Made by a program: the position numbers and the translations under genes. A DNA stretch of 64,000 bases from Bdellovibrio sp. qaytius (GTDB taxonomy: Bacteria > Bdellovibrionota > Bdellovibrionia > Bdellovibrionales > Bdellovibrionaceae), in the NCBI GenBank assembly GCA_004011035.1, contig CP025734.1, positions 1,634,001 through 1,698,000 of the forward strand. The letters run 5' to 3'. Positions 1 to 8,064 of the stretch are shown piece by piece. The notes under the pieces are model-generated. The model ran no database searches and was not told the origin of the DNA. It was given only the letters and a program-made list of their open reading frames with translations. The number at the start of each line of letters is the position of its first letter. Within the stretch, counting starts at the first letter, position 1.

Positions 1-222
1 CGTCCAGAATTGATCGCAGTTATTTTAAAGAAATTAGATATTGATATTATGAATATCAAACCTTCAGACTTGATCGAAAAACATCGCGCGCATATTGAAC
101 GCGATCAAGCTGATGGCAAAGCCTTAGGTGTTATGGGAACGCCAACATTATTTATCAACGGTCAGATCGTTGATGATATGAGTTACCAGTCATTAAAAGC
201 ACGTATTCAAGGTCTTCTGTAA
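1..222 (+). CDS. DsbA-like thioredoxin-fold oxidoreductase, C-terminal part
   Basis: The reading frame is open from the first base, so the gene begins upstream of the window and only the last 73 codons are seen. The segment GVMGTPTLFINGQIV is the cis-proline loop and following strand typical of the DsbA/thioredoxin_4 family, whose members oxidise or isomerise disulfides in the cell envelope. The CXXC active site would lie upstream and is not visible. One base separates its stop from mutM. An apparent internal TTG start at base 10 is not a gene start. Family assignment rests on the TPT motif and the C-terminal pattern only. Confidence 0.75.
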   Translation, partial: RPELIAVILKKLDIDIMNIKPSDLIEKHRAHIERDQADGKALGVMGTPTLFINGQIVDDMSYQSLKARIQGLL

Positions 223-223
223 A

Positions 224-1081
224 ATGCCTGAATTACCAGAGGTTGAAATCGTCGTCAGACAATTAAACGATATCGTGGTCGGTAAAAAACTGATCGATAA
301 AAAACTTTGGCGTAAAGACATTCGTTTTCCGCTGCCTGAAAAGATCTTTCAAAAAATCATTGAGGGCGAAAATAAGCTTATAGATATTCACCGCCGAGCG
401 AAATTTATAGTTATTGAATTTGCTGAATATTTAATCATCTCTCATTTGGGGATGACCGGGTCGTGGACCACGCACCAGGGGCTGTTGTCCCAGTATTCCC
501 CAAAAAAACATGATCATTTGGCGTTTGGTTTTACGGATAATAAAGCTAAAGATAAATCAAAGCCGTTGTGGCTTATTTACAACGATCCACGCCGATTTGG
601 TTTTGTACATGCGATACGTAAACAAGATTTGAAGTCTTATTTTTCTGATTACGGTGTTGAGCCGTTAGAAATGAATGATCAGCAAATCGACGAGCTTTTT
701 ACTTTAGCGCAAAAGTCAAAATCCCCAGTGAAATCCTTTATTATGAACCAAAAAAATATCGTCGGTGTGGGTAATATTTACGCCTGCGAAGCTTTGTTTT
801 TAGCGGGAATTGATCCGTTTAAATTAACTTCTAAGGTTAAAAAAACATCATTTGTAAAGTTGATTTCTGAGATCAAAAAAAACTTGTCACAAGCAATTTT
901 AAAGGGCGGATCAAGTATTAAAAACTACAGAAATGTGAATGATGAAGCGGGTAGTTTTCAAAAATCTCATTTAGTTTACGGCAAAGAAAAGACAAAATGC
1001 CCACGCTGTAAATCAGGTTTAATTGTTCGCAAAGTTCAAGCGGGCAGATCAACTTTTTTTTGTAACGCTTGCCAAAGCTAA
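224..1081 (+). CDS. mutM: Formamidopyrimidine-DNA glycosylase (Fpg/MutM)
   Basis: 285 aa, usual family length. The protein starts MPELPEVE, giving the catalytic Pro2 and Glu3 after Met removal; this fixes the start at 224. The C-terminus carries the zinc finger, CPRC near residue 258 and CNAC near residue 279, with about 17 residues between the pairs. The enzyme excises 8-oxoguanine and formamidopyrimidines and nicks the strand by beta/delta-elimination. It follows the thioredoxin-fold gene by one base, so the two are probably cotranscribed. Nothing essential looks missing. Confidence 0.97.
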   Translation: MPELPEVEIVVRQLNDIVVGKKLIDKKLWRKDIRFPLPEKIFQKIIEGENKLIDIHRRAKFIVIEFAEYLIISHLGMTGSWTTHQGLLSQYSPKKHDHLAFGFTDNKAKDKSKPLWLIYNDPRRFGFVHAIRKQDLKSYFSDYGVEPLEMNDQQIDELFTLAQKSKSPVKSFIMNQKNIVGVGNIYACEALFLAGIDPFKLTSKVKKTSFVKLISEIKKNLSQAILKGGSSIKNYRNVNDEAGSFQKSHLVYGKEKTKCPRCKSGLIVRKVQAGRSTFFCNACQS

Positions 1082-1155
1082 CCAATTATGGTTATTTTAT
1101 TTTAACACAAATTTTATAACAACAACCGTTACAGGTTTTAACAAAAGGACTTTCA

Positions 1156-1389
1156 ATGAAAGCATTATTAGTAACAGCTTTATTAGCATTATCATTCACT
1201 ACAGGTTTTACTTGTTCTAAAAACGCTCCTGAAGCGGCTACAACAACTACTACTGAGACTACAACTCAAACTACAGCTGAAACTCCAGCAGTAGCTCCTA
1301 CTGAAGCAACTGCAGCTCCAACTGAAGGCGCAGCAGCAACAGCAGCTCCTACAGAAACTCCAGCAGCACCAGCTACTGAAACTAAGTAA
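1156..1389 (+). CDS. Small Ala/Thr/Pro/Glu-rich exported protein
   Basis: 77 aa. Residues 1-20 look like a signal peptide (Lys2, hydrophobic core, then FTTGFTC). The cysteine could be a lipidation site, but the preceding G-F-T does not match the usual lipobox, so lipoprotein status is uncertain. The mature part is low complexity, built from runs of Thr and short blocks of Ala, Pro, Thr and Glu, with no expected fold. Similar small low-complexity envelope proteins are common in Bdellovibrio-like bacteria; function is unknown. A good ribosome site (AAAGGA) precedes the ATG and a strong terminator follows, so it is a monocistronic unit. Confidence 0.75.
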   Translation: MKALLVTALLALSFTTGFTCSKNAPEAATTTTTETTTQTTAETPAVAPTEATAAPTEGAAATAAPTETPAAPATETK

Positions 1390-1415
1390 TTAGTTTTAAC
1401 TAGTTTGCACTATAC

Positions 1416-1452
1416 AAAAGCCAGCACCTTAACCGGGCTGGCTTTTTTTTTT
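1416..1452 (+). terminator. Rho-independent terminator after the small exported protein gene
   Basis: Arms AAAAGCCAGC (1416-1425) and GCTGGC (1437-1442) with an 11-nt loop are followed by ten T residues (1443-1452). The A run on the left pairs with the T run, so it may work on both strands. It closes the gene ending at 1389. Confidence 0.92.
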
Positions 1453-1714
1453 GGCTTTTTCCCTAGACCATGTTTTTCTCTATGTAGATCTCTACAAATC
1501 TTGTTTAGTTCGTAGAGTTTTCACTCAAAATCCCGATATAGCCCACGCCACCTTTCAATAAAGTTAACTTTCAAGTTAATCAATTTTTACCTCGAGATTA
1601 TCGAAGAGCTATCACTCTAGATAAAGTCACTTGTCAGATAGCAAGTTAGGTGCTGAAATTGAGTATATATTTACATCATTTATGCTGAAGGCATAAAACT
1701 TTAAGGAGACTTTC
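1453..1714. promoter_or_regulatory. Upstream region of fadE with three inverted repeats
   Basis: No gene is visible in the 325-base gap between 1389 and 1715. After the terminator it holds three inverted repeats. TGTAGA/TCTACA with a 2-nt spacer lies at 1483-1496. TTAACTT/AAGTTAA with a 2-nt spacer lies at 1564-1579 and overlaps a 12-bp perfect palindrome at 1560-1571. TTTATGC/GCATAAA lies at 1679-1697, a few bases ahead of the Shine-Dalgarno sequence (TAAGGAG, 1702-1708). The first two have the size and symmetry of repressor operators; the third could form an RNA hairpin near the ribosome site. No convincing -35/-10 pair was found. Confidence 0.4.
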
Positions 1715-4222
1715 GTGGAAGCACTATTAACCTACCAAGGATTTTTAACGAGCCTTGCCCCAATGTGGGCGCTCATCATTGGTTCAATCATTGTTCTACT
1801 TTTCGTCGGCTTTTTTGATCTGCCACTGTTTGTATGGGCTATCGTTTCAGTCGGTGCATTGTTCGGCTTAGGTGCTCCTAGCGGGGCAACTGCGGTGATT
1901 GCTGGGTTATTTGTTTTATTCTTAATTAAGCCTCTCAGAACGGTTTTAATCTCTGCTCAATTAATGAAAGCGATGAAAGGCATCATGCCTAACATCTCTC
2001 AAACTGAACGTACAGCTTTAGAGGCGGGTGTTGTTTGGATTGAAAAAGACTTGTTCTCAGGTAAGCCTGATTTTAAAAAAATTCTTGCTGAGCCGTACGG
2101 AAAACTAACGGCTGAAGAAAAAGCCTTCATGGATGGTCCAGTTGAAGAGCTTTGCCAAATGGCCAATCCTTGGAAAATCTGGCGCAACCGCGAAATGCCG
2201 CAAGAAATGTGGCAATTCGTAAAAGACAAAGGTTTCTTAGGGATGATCATTCCTAAAGAATACGGTGGTCTAGGTTTTTCGAATATGGCGCACTCTGAAG
2301 TGGTCATGAAATTATCGACTCGTTCAATTTCAGCTTCAATCTCTGTGATGGTTCCGAACTCTTTAGGGCCTGCAGAATTATTAATTCACTACGGAACTGA
2401 AGCACAAAAAAATCACTGGTTACCTCGTTTAGCTAAAGGCTTAGAGATTCCATGCTTCGGTTTAACTGAACCTCTTGCTGGTTCTGATGCAGGTTCAATC
2501 ACTTCTTCTGGTGTTGTGTTTAAAGACACTGACGGAAAATTAAAAATCAGAATGAACTGGAACAAACGTTGGATCACATTAGCGTCTGTTTCTACAGTGA
2601 TCGGTATGGCTTTTAGATTACGCGATCCAGAAAATTTATTAGGTAAAGGCGAAGACTTAGGTATCACGTGTGCTTTAGTTCCTTCATCGACTCCTGGTGT
2701 TGTGCATGATCGTCGTCATGATCCATTATCGATTCCATTTCATAACTGCCCAACACAAGGTAAAGACGTTGTCGTAACTGTTGAAGACGCTGTTGTCGGC
2801 GGCGCTGAAGGTTGCGGTAAAGGTTGGGGAATGTTGATGGAGTGTTTAGCTGCAGGTCGCGGCGTATCACTTCCAGCACAATCAACTGGTGGAGCAAAAC
2901 TTTGCATGCGTACAGCTTCTTCGCATGCATTCATTCGTAAACAATTCGGTTTATCAATTGGTAAATTTGAAGGTGTTGAAGAACCAATGGCTCGTATCGG
3001 ATCTAAAGCTTACGCCTTAGATGCTGCTCGTCGATTTACATTAGGTGCTTTAGATAAAGGAATTAAACCTCCAGTAGTGACTGCGATGATGAAATACCAC
3101 GCGACAGAAATGTCTCGTTCAGCTGTGAATGATTGTATGGATATCATGGGTGGAGCAGGTATTTCTTTAGGTCACAGAAATTTGATCGCTGAAGGTTACG
3201 TTGCAATGCCAATTGGTATTACGGTTGAAGGTGCGAATATCATGACAAGAACTTTGATCATCTTTGGTCAAGGGGCTTTACGTTGTCATCCTTTCGCCTT
3301 TGACGAAGTTCGCGCTGTTGATGCCAATGACGCAAAAGCATTTGATACGGCTTTCTGGGGTCACACGGGTCACGTCGCATCGAATATGTGCCGCTCAATC
3401 TTATTATCAGTATCTCGTGGTTACTTAGCATGCGCACCATCAGGTGTTCATCCTAAAACAAAAATCCACTATCGCCGTTTACAATGGGCTTCTGCAACTT
3501 TCGCTATTTTAGCAGACGTTGCAATGGGTACATTAGGTGGACAATTAAAGTTAAAAGAAAAAATCACAGGCCGCTTTGCTGATATTTTCTCGCACATGTA
3601 TTTATCAACTGCGGTATTACGTCGTTTCGAAGAAGAAGGACAACGTGAAGAAGATCTTCCTTATGTTCAGTACTTCTTAAAAGATCAAATGGCGCAAATC
3701 CAAAAATCTTTTGATGGATTATTTGATAACTTAAAATTAGATGTTCCGGTTGTTGGTGGTATCTACCGTTTTGTAATGAAAGATATCTTAGGCGCATGGT
3801 CTCGCATTAATTCAATCGGTTCACAAGGTACTGATGGTTGGTCTCACTTAATCACAGCTTCTATGATGAAAGCTGGCGAACAACGTGACCGTATCACTGA
3901 TGGTATTTACTGGGTGGGTGAAAAATCTCACGGTGCTGCAGAGGTGATTTCACGTTTATCTAAAGGTGATCAAACAGCTCGTTTAGAAAATGCTTTTAAC
4001 GTGGTAACGCGCGCTGAAGCGGCTGAAAAGAAAATTCGTGCAGCTATTAAGGCCGGATCAATTCCTAAGAAAAAAGGCCAAGCTTCATGGGATGATGCTT
4101 TATCTAAAAAGATCATTTCACAAGACGAATACAAATTATTATCTGAAGCAGATAAAGTTCGTTTCGATGCCATCTTAGTCGATGATTTCTCTGAGAGCGA
4201 ATATCAAAACAAACTTCCATAG
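1715..4222 (+). CDS. fadE: FadE-type acyl-CoA dehydrogenase
   Basis: 835 aa, starting with GTG behind TAAGGAG; close in length to E. coli FadE (814 aa). The first 75 residues hold two or three hydrophobic segments that would anchor it to the membrane. The acyl-CoA dehydrogenase core follows, with the FAD-binding stretch GLTEPLAGSDAGS near residue 250 and the FadE hallmark EGANIMTRTLIIFGQGALRC near residue 510. The C-terminal 280 residues correspond to the FadE-specific extension (DUF1974). It catalyses the first, FAD-dependent step of fatty-acid beta-oxidation. It stands alone, between its own upstream region and a strong terminator, and the palindromes upstream suggest transcriptional control. 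The 3' end overlaps a dispersed repeat (4221-4251). Confidence 0.93.
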   Translation: MEALLTYQGFLTSLAPMWALIIGSIIVLLFVGFFDLPLFVWAIVSVGALFGLGAPSGATAVIAGLFVLFLIKPLRTVLISAQLMKAMKGIMPNISQTERTALEAGVVWIEKDLFSGKPDFKKILAEPYGKLTAEEKAFMDGPVEELCQMANPWKIWRNREMPQEMWQFVKDKGFLGMIIPKEYGGLGFSNMAHSEVVMKLSTRSISASISVMVPNSLGPAELLIHYGTEAQKNHWLPRLAKGLEIPCFGLTEPLAGSDAGSITSSGVVFKDTDGKLKIRMNWNKRWITLASVSTVIGMAFRLRDPENLLGKGEDLGITCALVPSSTPGVVHDRRHDPLSIPFHNCPTQGKDVVVTVEDAVVGGAEGCGKGWGMLMECLAAGRGVSLPAQSTGGAKLCMRTASSHAFIRKQFGLSIGKFEGVEEPMARIGSKAYALDAARRFTLGALDKGIKPPVVTAMMKYHATEMSRSAVNDCMDIMGGAGISLGHRNLIAEGYVAMPIGITVEGANIMTRTLIIFGQGALRCHPFAFDEVRAVDANDAKAFDTAFWGHTGHVASNMCRSILLSVSRGYLACAPSGVHPKTKIHYRRLQWASATFAILADVAMGTLGGQLKLKEKITGRFADIFSHMYLSTAVLRRFEEEGQREEDLPYVQYFLKDQMAQIQKSFDGLFDNLKLDVPVVGGIYRFVMKDILGAWSRINSIGSQGTDGWSHLITASMMKAGEQRDRITDGIYWVGEKSHGAAEVISRLSKGDQTARLENAFNVVTRAEAAEKKIRAAIKAGSIPKKKGQASWDDALSKKIISQDEYKLLSEADKVRFDAILVDDFSESEYQNKLP

Positions 4223-4251
4223 GTAGGCCGTCCCTTTTTCGGGAGCAGCGT
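4221..4251. repeat. Dispersed 31-bp repeat, family B, copy 1
   Basis: Begins inside the fadE stop codon. It shares 28 of 31 positions with 53695-53725, the only other clear copy in the window. The centre can fold as TCCC/GGGA around a TTTTTC loop. The block GGCCG followed by a pyrimidine run then GGGAGCAG is conserved. The two copies lie 49 kb apart and both sit on the 3' end of a plus-strand gene. Confidence 0.7.
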
Positions 4252-4256
4252 ATCAC

Positions 4257-4296
4257 AAAATAAAAAAGCGACTAGAGATAGTCGCTTTTTTATTTT
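4257..4296. terminator. Bidirectional terminator between fadE and the purKE operon
   Basis: A perfect 18-bp inverted repeat with the 4-nt loop GAGA (4275-4278). The core arms are GCGACTA and TAGTCGC, flanked by A-rich sequence on the left and T-rich sequence on the right, so each strand reads stem then U tract. It lies between convergent units: fadE ends at 4222 on plus, and the purK-to-4337 operon ends on minus. It should stop both. Confidence 0.95.
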
Positions 4297-4298
4297 AC

Positions 4299-4335
4299 TG
4301 TTTTGATCTGCCTTCGGCAGACCTTATTCTGAAGG
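4299..4335 (-). repeat. Palindromic repeat, family A, copy 1
   Basis: On the minus strand this 37-bp block matches 22801-22837 at 36 of 37 positions. It holds the hairpin with arms GGTCTGCC and GGCAGATC around a GAA loop (4305-4323), flanked by AGAATAAG on one side and AAAACA on the other. It begins one base beyond the stop codon of the minus-strand gene at 4337 and runs up to the terminator, so it would be in the 3' untranslated part of that mRNA. Confidence 0.8.
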
Positions 4336-4336
4336 G

Positions 4337-4990
4337 TTAGAATTTTACTAAGCCTGTTCCTAAAGCTAATGTCGTCTCGGCTCTAGTTGTAAATACGTAA
4401 TATGTAACGGCTGCGTTGTTTTTGTTCTGATCGGTAATGCTTTTTTCTGTTAGCATTTGGCTTGGATCAATTGTGAATTCGAAATCACCGGTTTTGATTT
4501 CAGTTTTTAAATATAAATACCCAACATACGGATTAATATAAGCGCCTACTTTTTCATAATCGAACGGAGCTTTCGCTGGCAATTGAATCGGCTCATTCAT
4601 ATTTAAAGACGCATATAAATTTTGGTTGCCGACGAATTTAGTGGCGTCATTAATGCAAGTTTCATTCTCTGATTGAATTGAAGTGCTAGCAAATACGGGT
4701 TTAGCTGTTGTGAATGACCAGCCAGTTTTTACATCTGTTAAAGTTAATAACATTTGGCCAATTTCAAAACTAACTGTTGATACGCAGTAAACTTGGTTTT
4801 CAATACGTTGCGAAGAATAAGTTAAACCACTGAAAGACTTTGTTGTTTTTGGTTTGAATGAAACATTCATTTCATAAACACCAGCATTTGTGTTGCCGTA
4901 AAGATTTGTAAAATCTAATTCAGTTTTTTGTGTGAAGGCATGTGCGTTGATTGAAATGAATAAGGATATTACTGCTAATAAGTTTTTCAT
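4337..4990 (-). CDS. Exported protein of unknown function
   Basis: 217 aa with a clear signal peptide (Lys2, hydrophobic core, cleavage after AHA near residue 18). The mature part is rich in Thr, Ser, Asn and Phe/Tyr and alternates polar and hydrophobic residues, suggesting a beta-rich periplasmic or outer-membrane-associated fold. It has two cysteines (near 70 and 108) that could pair. I do not recognise the family. It is the last gene of the purK-purE operon, 14 bp after the membrane protein, and is followed by repeat A and the strong terminator. Confidence 0.75.
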   Translation of the reverse strand: MKNLLAVISLFISINAHAFTQKTELDFTNLYGNTNAGVYEMNVSFKPKTTKSFSGLTYSSQRIENQVYCVSTVSFEIGQMLLTLTDVKTGWSFTTAKPVFASTSIQSENETCINDATKFVGNQNLYASLNMNEPIQLPAKAPFDYEKVGAYINPYVGYLYLKTEIKTGDFEFTIDPSQMLTEKSITDQNKNNAAVTYYVFTTRAETTLALGTGLVKF

Positions 4991-5004
4991 TATTGAACCT
5001 CAAG

Positions 5005-5430
5005 TTAGTTTTTGTTGGCGTTTACTAGGTAGTGAGTCAATCCCACTATAATTGCTGATGGTAAGCCAATTAGGCCAAGCCAGTACACAGGCTTAAAGAA
5101 AAAATCGATAAAATTAGCTTGAAATGACTGGTGCGGAACTGAGTTCATTAAGTTTAAAAGCGATCCCGTAATCACACCCACCGAAAAGATAAATACCGGA
5201 ATAATTATTCCTTTATAGATCACATTTTTAGATTGAACTGTTTTATCGCACCAGCGAGCGATAATTAAAGCTGTCCAGGCTCCAGCGGTAATTGGAATAA
5301 AGCCACCTTTGAAATTCGAGAATGAAGAAATCATATTGGTAAAAGTATGACCCATAATTGAATAAGCCGTAATGGCAGCGATAATTAAACCAATTAAGCT
5401 TCCATAAAAGTAATAGTGTTTTTTCATCAT
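5005..5430 (-). CDS. Four-helix integral membrane protein of unknown function
   Basis: 141 aa with about four hydrophobic segments (near 8-28, 42-60, 72-93 and 113-133). No catalytic motif is apparent. The start is ATG-ATG behind AAGGA, so either Met could be used. It lies 9 bp after the YccF-family gene and 14 bp before the exported protein at 4337 and is probably cotranscribed with both. A membrane-lipid or envelope role is only a guess from its company. Confidence 0.75.
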   Translation of the reverse strand: MMKKHYYFYGSLIGLIIAAITAYSIMGHTFTNMISSFSNFKGGFIPITAGAWTALIIARWCDKTVQSKNVIYKGIIIPVFIFSVGVITGSLLNLMNSVPHQSFQANFIDFFFKPVYWLGLIGLPSAIIVGLTHYLVNANKN

Positions 5431-5439
5431 AAATAATCC

Positions 5440-5826
5440 TTAAGTGAAGATGATCTTTTTGCCGATGGGCGCTAGCGAAATTTTCGCTAATTTAAAATGC
5501 TGTAATCCCCAAGGAAGCCCTATGATGGTGATGCAAAATAATAAACCCCAAAAAATATGAAGGGCCGCAAGCCACCAGCCGCAGAAAACAAACCAAATAA
5601 TATTGCCGATAAAGCCAAGCGAGCCTGTTCCAATATCATTACTTGTGCGGGTGCGAACGCTTGAACCAAAAGGCCATAGATTTAATAGAGCGATATTAAA
5701 TGCGGCTCTGGCCCAGGGGATTCCAACAATTGAGATCACCATAAATAGGCTTGATGCAAACCACGAAAGAGCCGTTGTCCAGCCGCCTAAGAATAGCCAC
5801 AATAAGTTCATTAAAAAATTAATCAT
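5440..5826 (-). CDS. yccF: YccF-family inner membrane protein
   Basis: 128 aa. Two copies of the YccF domain pattern are visible: MNLLWLFLGGWTTALSW with SIVGIPWARAAF, then NIIWFVFCGWWLAALHI with TIIGLPWGLQHF. YccF proteins are small multispan membrane proteins of unresolved role. The ATG at 5826 directly abuts the purE stop codon, so the gene is embedded in the purK-purE operon. Confidence 0.88.
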   Translation of the reverse strand: MINFLMNLLWLFLGGWTTALSWFASSLFMVISIVGIPWARAAFNIALLNLWPFGSSVRTRTSNDIGTGSLGFIGNIIWFVFCGWWLAALHIFWGLLFCITIIGLPWGLQHFKLAKISLAPIGKKIIFT

Positions 5827-6315
5827 TTATATTTTCATCTTCTTTACAGTTGTTGATTGATCAGTACGAAATTTTTCTAGTTTCTTTGCAATCGCTTGAT
5901 TTTCGATACCTAACATTTGCAAAGCTAATAACCCAGCGTTTGCGGAATTGCCAATTGAAACCGTGGCCACAGGCACACCCTTTGGCATTTGCACGATTGA
6001 AAGTAGGCTATCCATGCCATCTAAAGATTTTGATTTGACCGGAACACCGATCACCGGAAGTGTCGTGTAACTGGCCGTCATTCCAGGTAAGTGCGCAGCA
6101 CCGCCTGCACCTGCAATAATAACTTTGATTCCGTTATCACGCGCGTTCATTGCGAAATCACGCATATCATCTGGAGTTCTGTGGGCTGATAAGACTTTTT
6201 TCTCAAAGGGGATTTTAAAATCTGTTAAAATTTCGCAAGCCGCTTTCATGGTTTCCCAATCAGATTGGCTTCCCATGATGACTGCGACTTGAGCTTTTGT
6301 TTTTTTTGCTGTCAT
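5827..6315 (-). CDS. purE: N5-carboxyaminoimidazole ribonucleotide mutase
   Basis: 162 aa, normal for class I Pur[15 protein letters not shown] near residues 10-23 is the substrate phosphate loop, and SAHRTPD at 43-49 holds the catalytic His45. [22 protein letters not shown] is also typical. It converts N5-CAIR, made by PurK, into CAIR, step six of IMP synthesis. Its start overlaps the purK stop by 4 bp, indicating translational coupling. Confidence 0.97.
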   Translation of the reverse strand: MTAKKTKAQVAVIMGSQSDWETMKAACEILTDFKIPFEKKVLSAHRTPDDMRDFAMNARDNGIKVIIAGAGGAAHLPGMTASYTTLPVIGVPVKSKSLDGMDSLLSIVQMPKGVPVATVSIGNSANAGLLALQMLGIENQAIAKKLEKFRTDQSTTVKKMKI

Positions 6316-7451
6316 AAAGAATAAATTTCCTTTAATTTTTTAGCCTGTGAGAAGATTTCATCTTTGTTGTTTCCACAAATTGTAAAATGGCCCATCTTGC
6401 GACCAGGTTTAGAATTTGTTTTACCATAAAGATGTAAATGGCCATTTTTAACTTTTAAAAATTCTTCGATTGGTTCTAATTGGGTGATTTGATTTTTAGT
6501 GCCCAGTAAATTAAGCATCACGGCGTATTTTGTGGTTAAAGTTGTTTCGCCTAACGGTAAACCCATCACGCTGCGCACATGATTGTGAAATTGTGAAGTG
6601 ATACAAGCATTCATACTGTAGTGGCCTGAATTATGTGGGCGCGGAGCTGATTCGTTGAGGTAGACTTCATCATTGTTTGTTAGAAAAAATTCGAAGGCAT
6701 ATAAACCACGCGCTTGAATCGCAGTTAAAGCTTTTTCTGTGTACTCTTTAATTTTAGCTTCTACCTGCGCGGTCATATCTGCAGGAATCGCTACATAATG
6801 ACAAATATGATTTTCTTGAATAGTTTCAGCGATCGGGTAGTAAACTGTTCCACTTTCATTGCGAGCAGCCATGATGGCGATTTCTTTTTTATACGGTACA
6901 AACGCTTCAACTAATTTCAGCCCTTTTAATTTTACTAAGGCCTCGTCAATCATATCTTCTGTTTTAATAGTTACATTGCCGTAACCATCGTAGCCACCTT
7001 TGGCTGACTTCATGACTACGGGTAAGCCGTGCGCTTTGATAAAAGATAAAACATCTTCTTTTGTTTTTACTTCTTGATACGGGCAGACTTTAATTCCGGC
7101 ATTTGCGAAAGTATTTTTCTCGGTGATTTTATCTGCGATATATTTAAAAGTTTCAGCCGACGGATAAAGCTTTCCAGGTTTAGCCATTTCAATGGCTTGA
7201 AGAATTTCTTGATCAATAAATTCATTTTCTAAGGTGATGTAATCACACTGATCGATGAAATCCAGAATTTTATGTAAATTGTTAAAGTCTGATTTTGTAG
7301 TGAAGTTCGCAACTTGTGAAGCAGGGCTGATGTTGTCTTGTGGTTCGTTACAAAGGATATGTGTTTTGATTCCAAGGTCGTGAGCGGCCAGAGCTGTCAT
7401 ACGAGACAACTGTCCGCTTCCTAAAATTCCTAAGACCGTATTTGCATTCAT
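6312..7451 (-). CDS. purK: N5-carboxyaminoimidazole ribonucleotide synthase
   Basis: 379 aa from the ATG at 7451, which begins [18 protein letters not shown], the usual PurK N-terminus, and is preceded by AAGGATC. A longer frame back to 7535 would add 28 unconserved residues and cross the promoter, so it is rejected. The ATP-grasp fold follows, with [12 protein letters not shown] near residue 150 and [12 protein letters not shown] near residue 265. The enzyme makes N5-CAIR from AIR, bicarbonate and ATP and hands it to PurE. First gene of a five-gene minus-strand operon. Confidence 0.96.
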   Translation of the reverse strand: MNANTVLGILGSGQLSRMTALAAHDLGIKTHILCNEPQDNISPASQVANFTTKSDFNNLHKILDFIDQCDYITLENEFIDQEILQAIEMAKPGKLYPSAETFKYIADKITEKNTFANAGIKVCPYQEVKTKEDVLSFIKAHGLPVVMKSAKGGYDGYGNVTIKTEDMIDEALVKLKGLKLVEAFVPYKKEIAIMAARNESGTVYYPIAETIQENHICHYVAIPADMTAQVEAKIKEYTEKALTAIQARGLYAFEFFLTNNDEVYLNESAPRPHNSGHYSMNACITSQFHNHVRSVMGLPLGETTLTTKYAVMLNLLGTKNQITQLEPIEEFLKVKNGHLHLYGKTNSKPGRKMGHFTICGNNKDEIFSQAKKLKEIYSL

Positions 7452-7478
7452 ACGAGATCCTTTAACCCTGTGGCTTCG

Positions 7479-7507
7479 AATATACGGGTGACGGCCTAAA
7501 TATTCAA
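7479..7507 (-). promoter_or_regulatory. Sigma-70-type promoter of the purK operon
   Basis: Minus-strand TTGAAT (7502-7507) and TATATT (7479-7484) are separated by exactly 17 bp. Transcription would start near 7472, giving a leader of about 20 nt that includes the AAGGATC ribosome site. This also supports 7451 as the purK start. Confidence 0.7.
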
Positions 7508-7522
7508 TGAGATTATCTATGT

Positions 7523-7981
7523 ATGGGTTCACCAAAAATTAGAGTTAAAGCACAGGTTTTGATTAAGCATGACGATAAGGTGCTCGTATATCGAGTTAGA
7601 GATATAAAAAGTAATACACATATATATAGACTGATTGGCGGACGAGTTGAGTTTGGAGAATTGTCTGAAAAAGCAGCTGTTCGTGAATTTTATGAAGAAA
7701 CTCAAATTGAAGTTCATAACGCAAAACATGTGGGATGTTTTGAAAGCATCTATATAATTAACGAAAAAGAAAAACATGAGTTCGTGCAAATTTATGCCTG
7801 CGAGTTTGTAGATCAAACTTGTTACAGTAAAAAAAGTATTCGCGTGATCGAAGGCGATGAAGTTCAAAATGACGCAGAATGGGTTGATGCTAAATTCTTA
7901 AGTTTGAAGTCGACGCCATTTTATCCAGAAAAGTTAAAAGAGATTTTAACTGACAAATTTCTTGAAAACAAAAAAATCTAA
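7523..7981 (+). CDS. Nudix hydrolase
   Basis: 152 aa. The Nudix box is intact: G-x5-E-x7-REFYEE spanning GRVEFGE through REFYEETQI at about residues 40-62, with Gln in place of the usual late Gly. Nudix enzymes hydrolyse nucleoside diphosphates linked to another moiety; the substrate cannot be told from sequence. It is divergent from purK and its 3' end carries the -35 box of the purF promoter. No good Shine-Dalgarno precedes the ATG, so expression may be low or coupled to an unseen leader. Confidence 0.88.
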   Translation: MGSPKIRVKAQVLIKHDDKVLVYRVRDIKSNTHIYRLIGGRVEFGELSEKAAVREFYEETQIEVHNAKHVGCFESIYIINEKEKHEFVQIYACEFVDQTCYSKKSIRVIEGDEVQNDAEWVDAKFLSLKSTPFYPEKLKEILTDKFLENKKI

Positions 7982-7999
7982 TCCTATAGTGTGATCACA
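7962..7999 (+). promoter_or_regulatory. Promoter and possible operator of the purF operon
   Basis: TTGAAA (7962-7967) and TATAGT (7985-7990) are separated by 17 bp; the start point would be near 7997 and the leader about 68 nt. The 10-bp perfect palindrome TGTGATCACA (7990-7999) covers the expected start point and sits inside wider arms AGTGT/ACACT. It is placed well for a repressor, but does not resemble the E. coli PurR site. The -35 box lies within the last codons of the Nudix gene. Confidence 0.65.
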
Positions 8000-8064
8000 A
8001 CACTTAACCATCCATGCGTTCAGTAGACTAGTAATACATGCGATGTTTTTATATAGGAGTACCC

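Noticed and set aside
2664-2934. Antisense frames within fadE and similar long frames opposite other genes
   Set aside because: They lie wholly opposite well-conserved coding sequence, have no ribosome sites and show no protein-like composition.
7452-7535. N-terminal extension of purK by 28 residues
   Set aside because: It would run through the purK promoter and overlap the Nudix start; the conserved PurK start is [16 protein letters not shown] at 7451.
8038-8064. Upstream in-frame ATG for purF
   Set aside because: No ribosome site there; the ATG at 8065 has TAGGAGT and gives Cys2 as nucleophile.
7991-8064. Purine riboswitch in the purF leader
   Set aside because: The leader is about 68 nt and lacks the three-way junction pattern of purine riboswitches.
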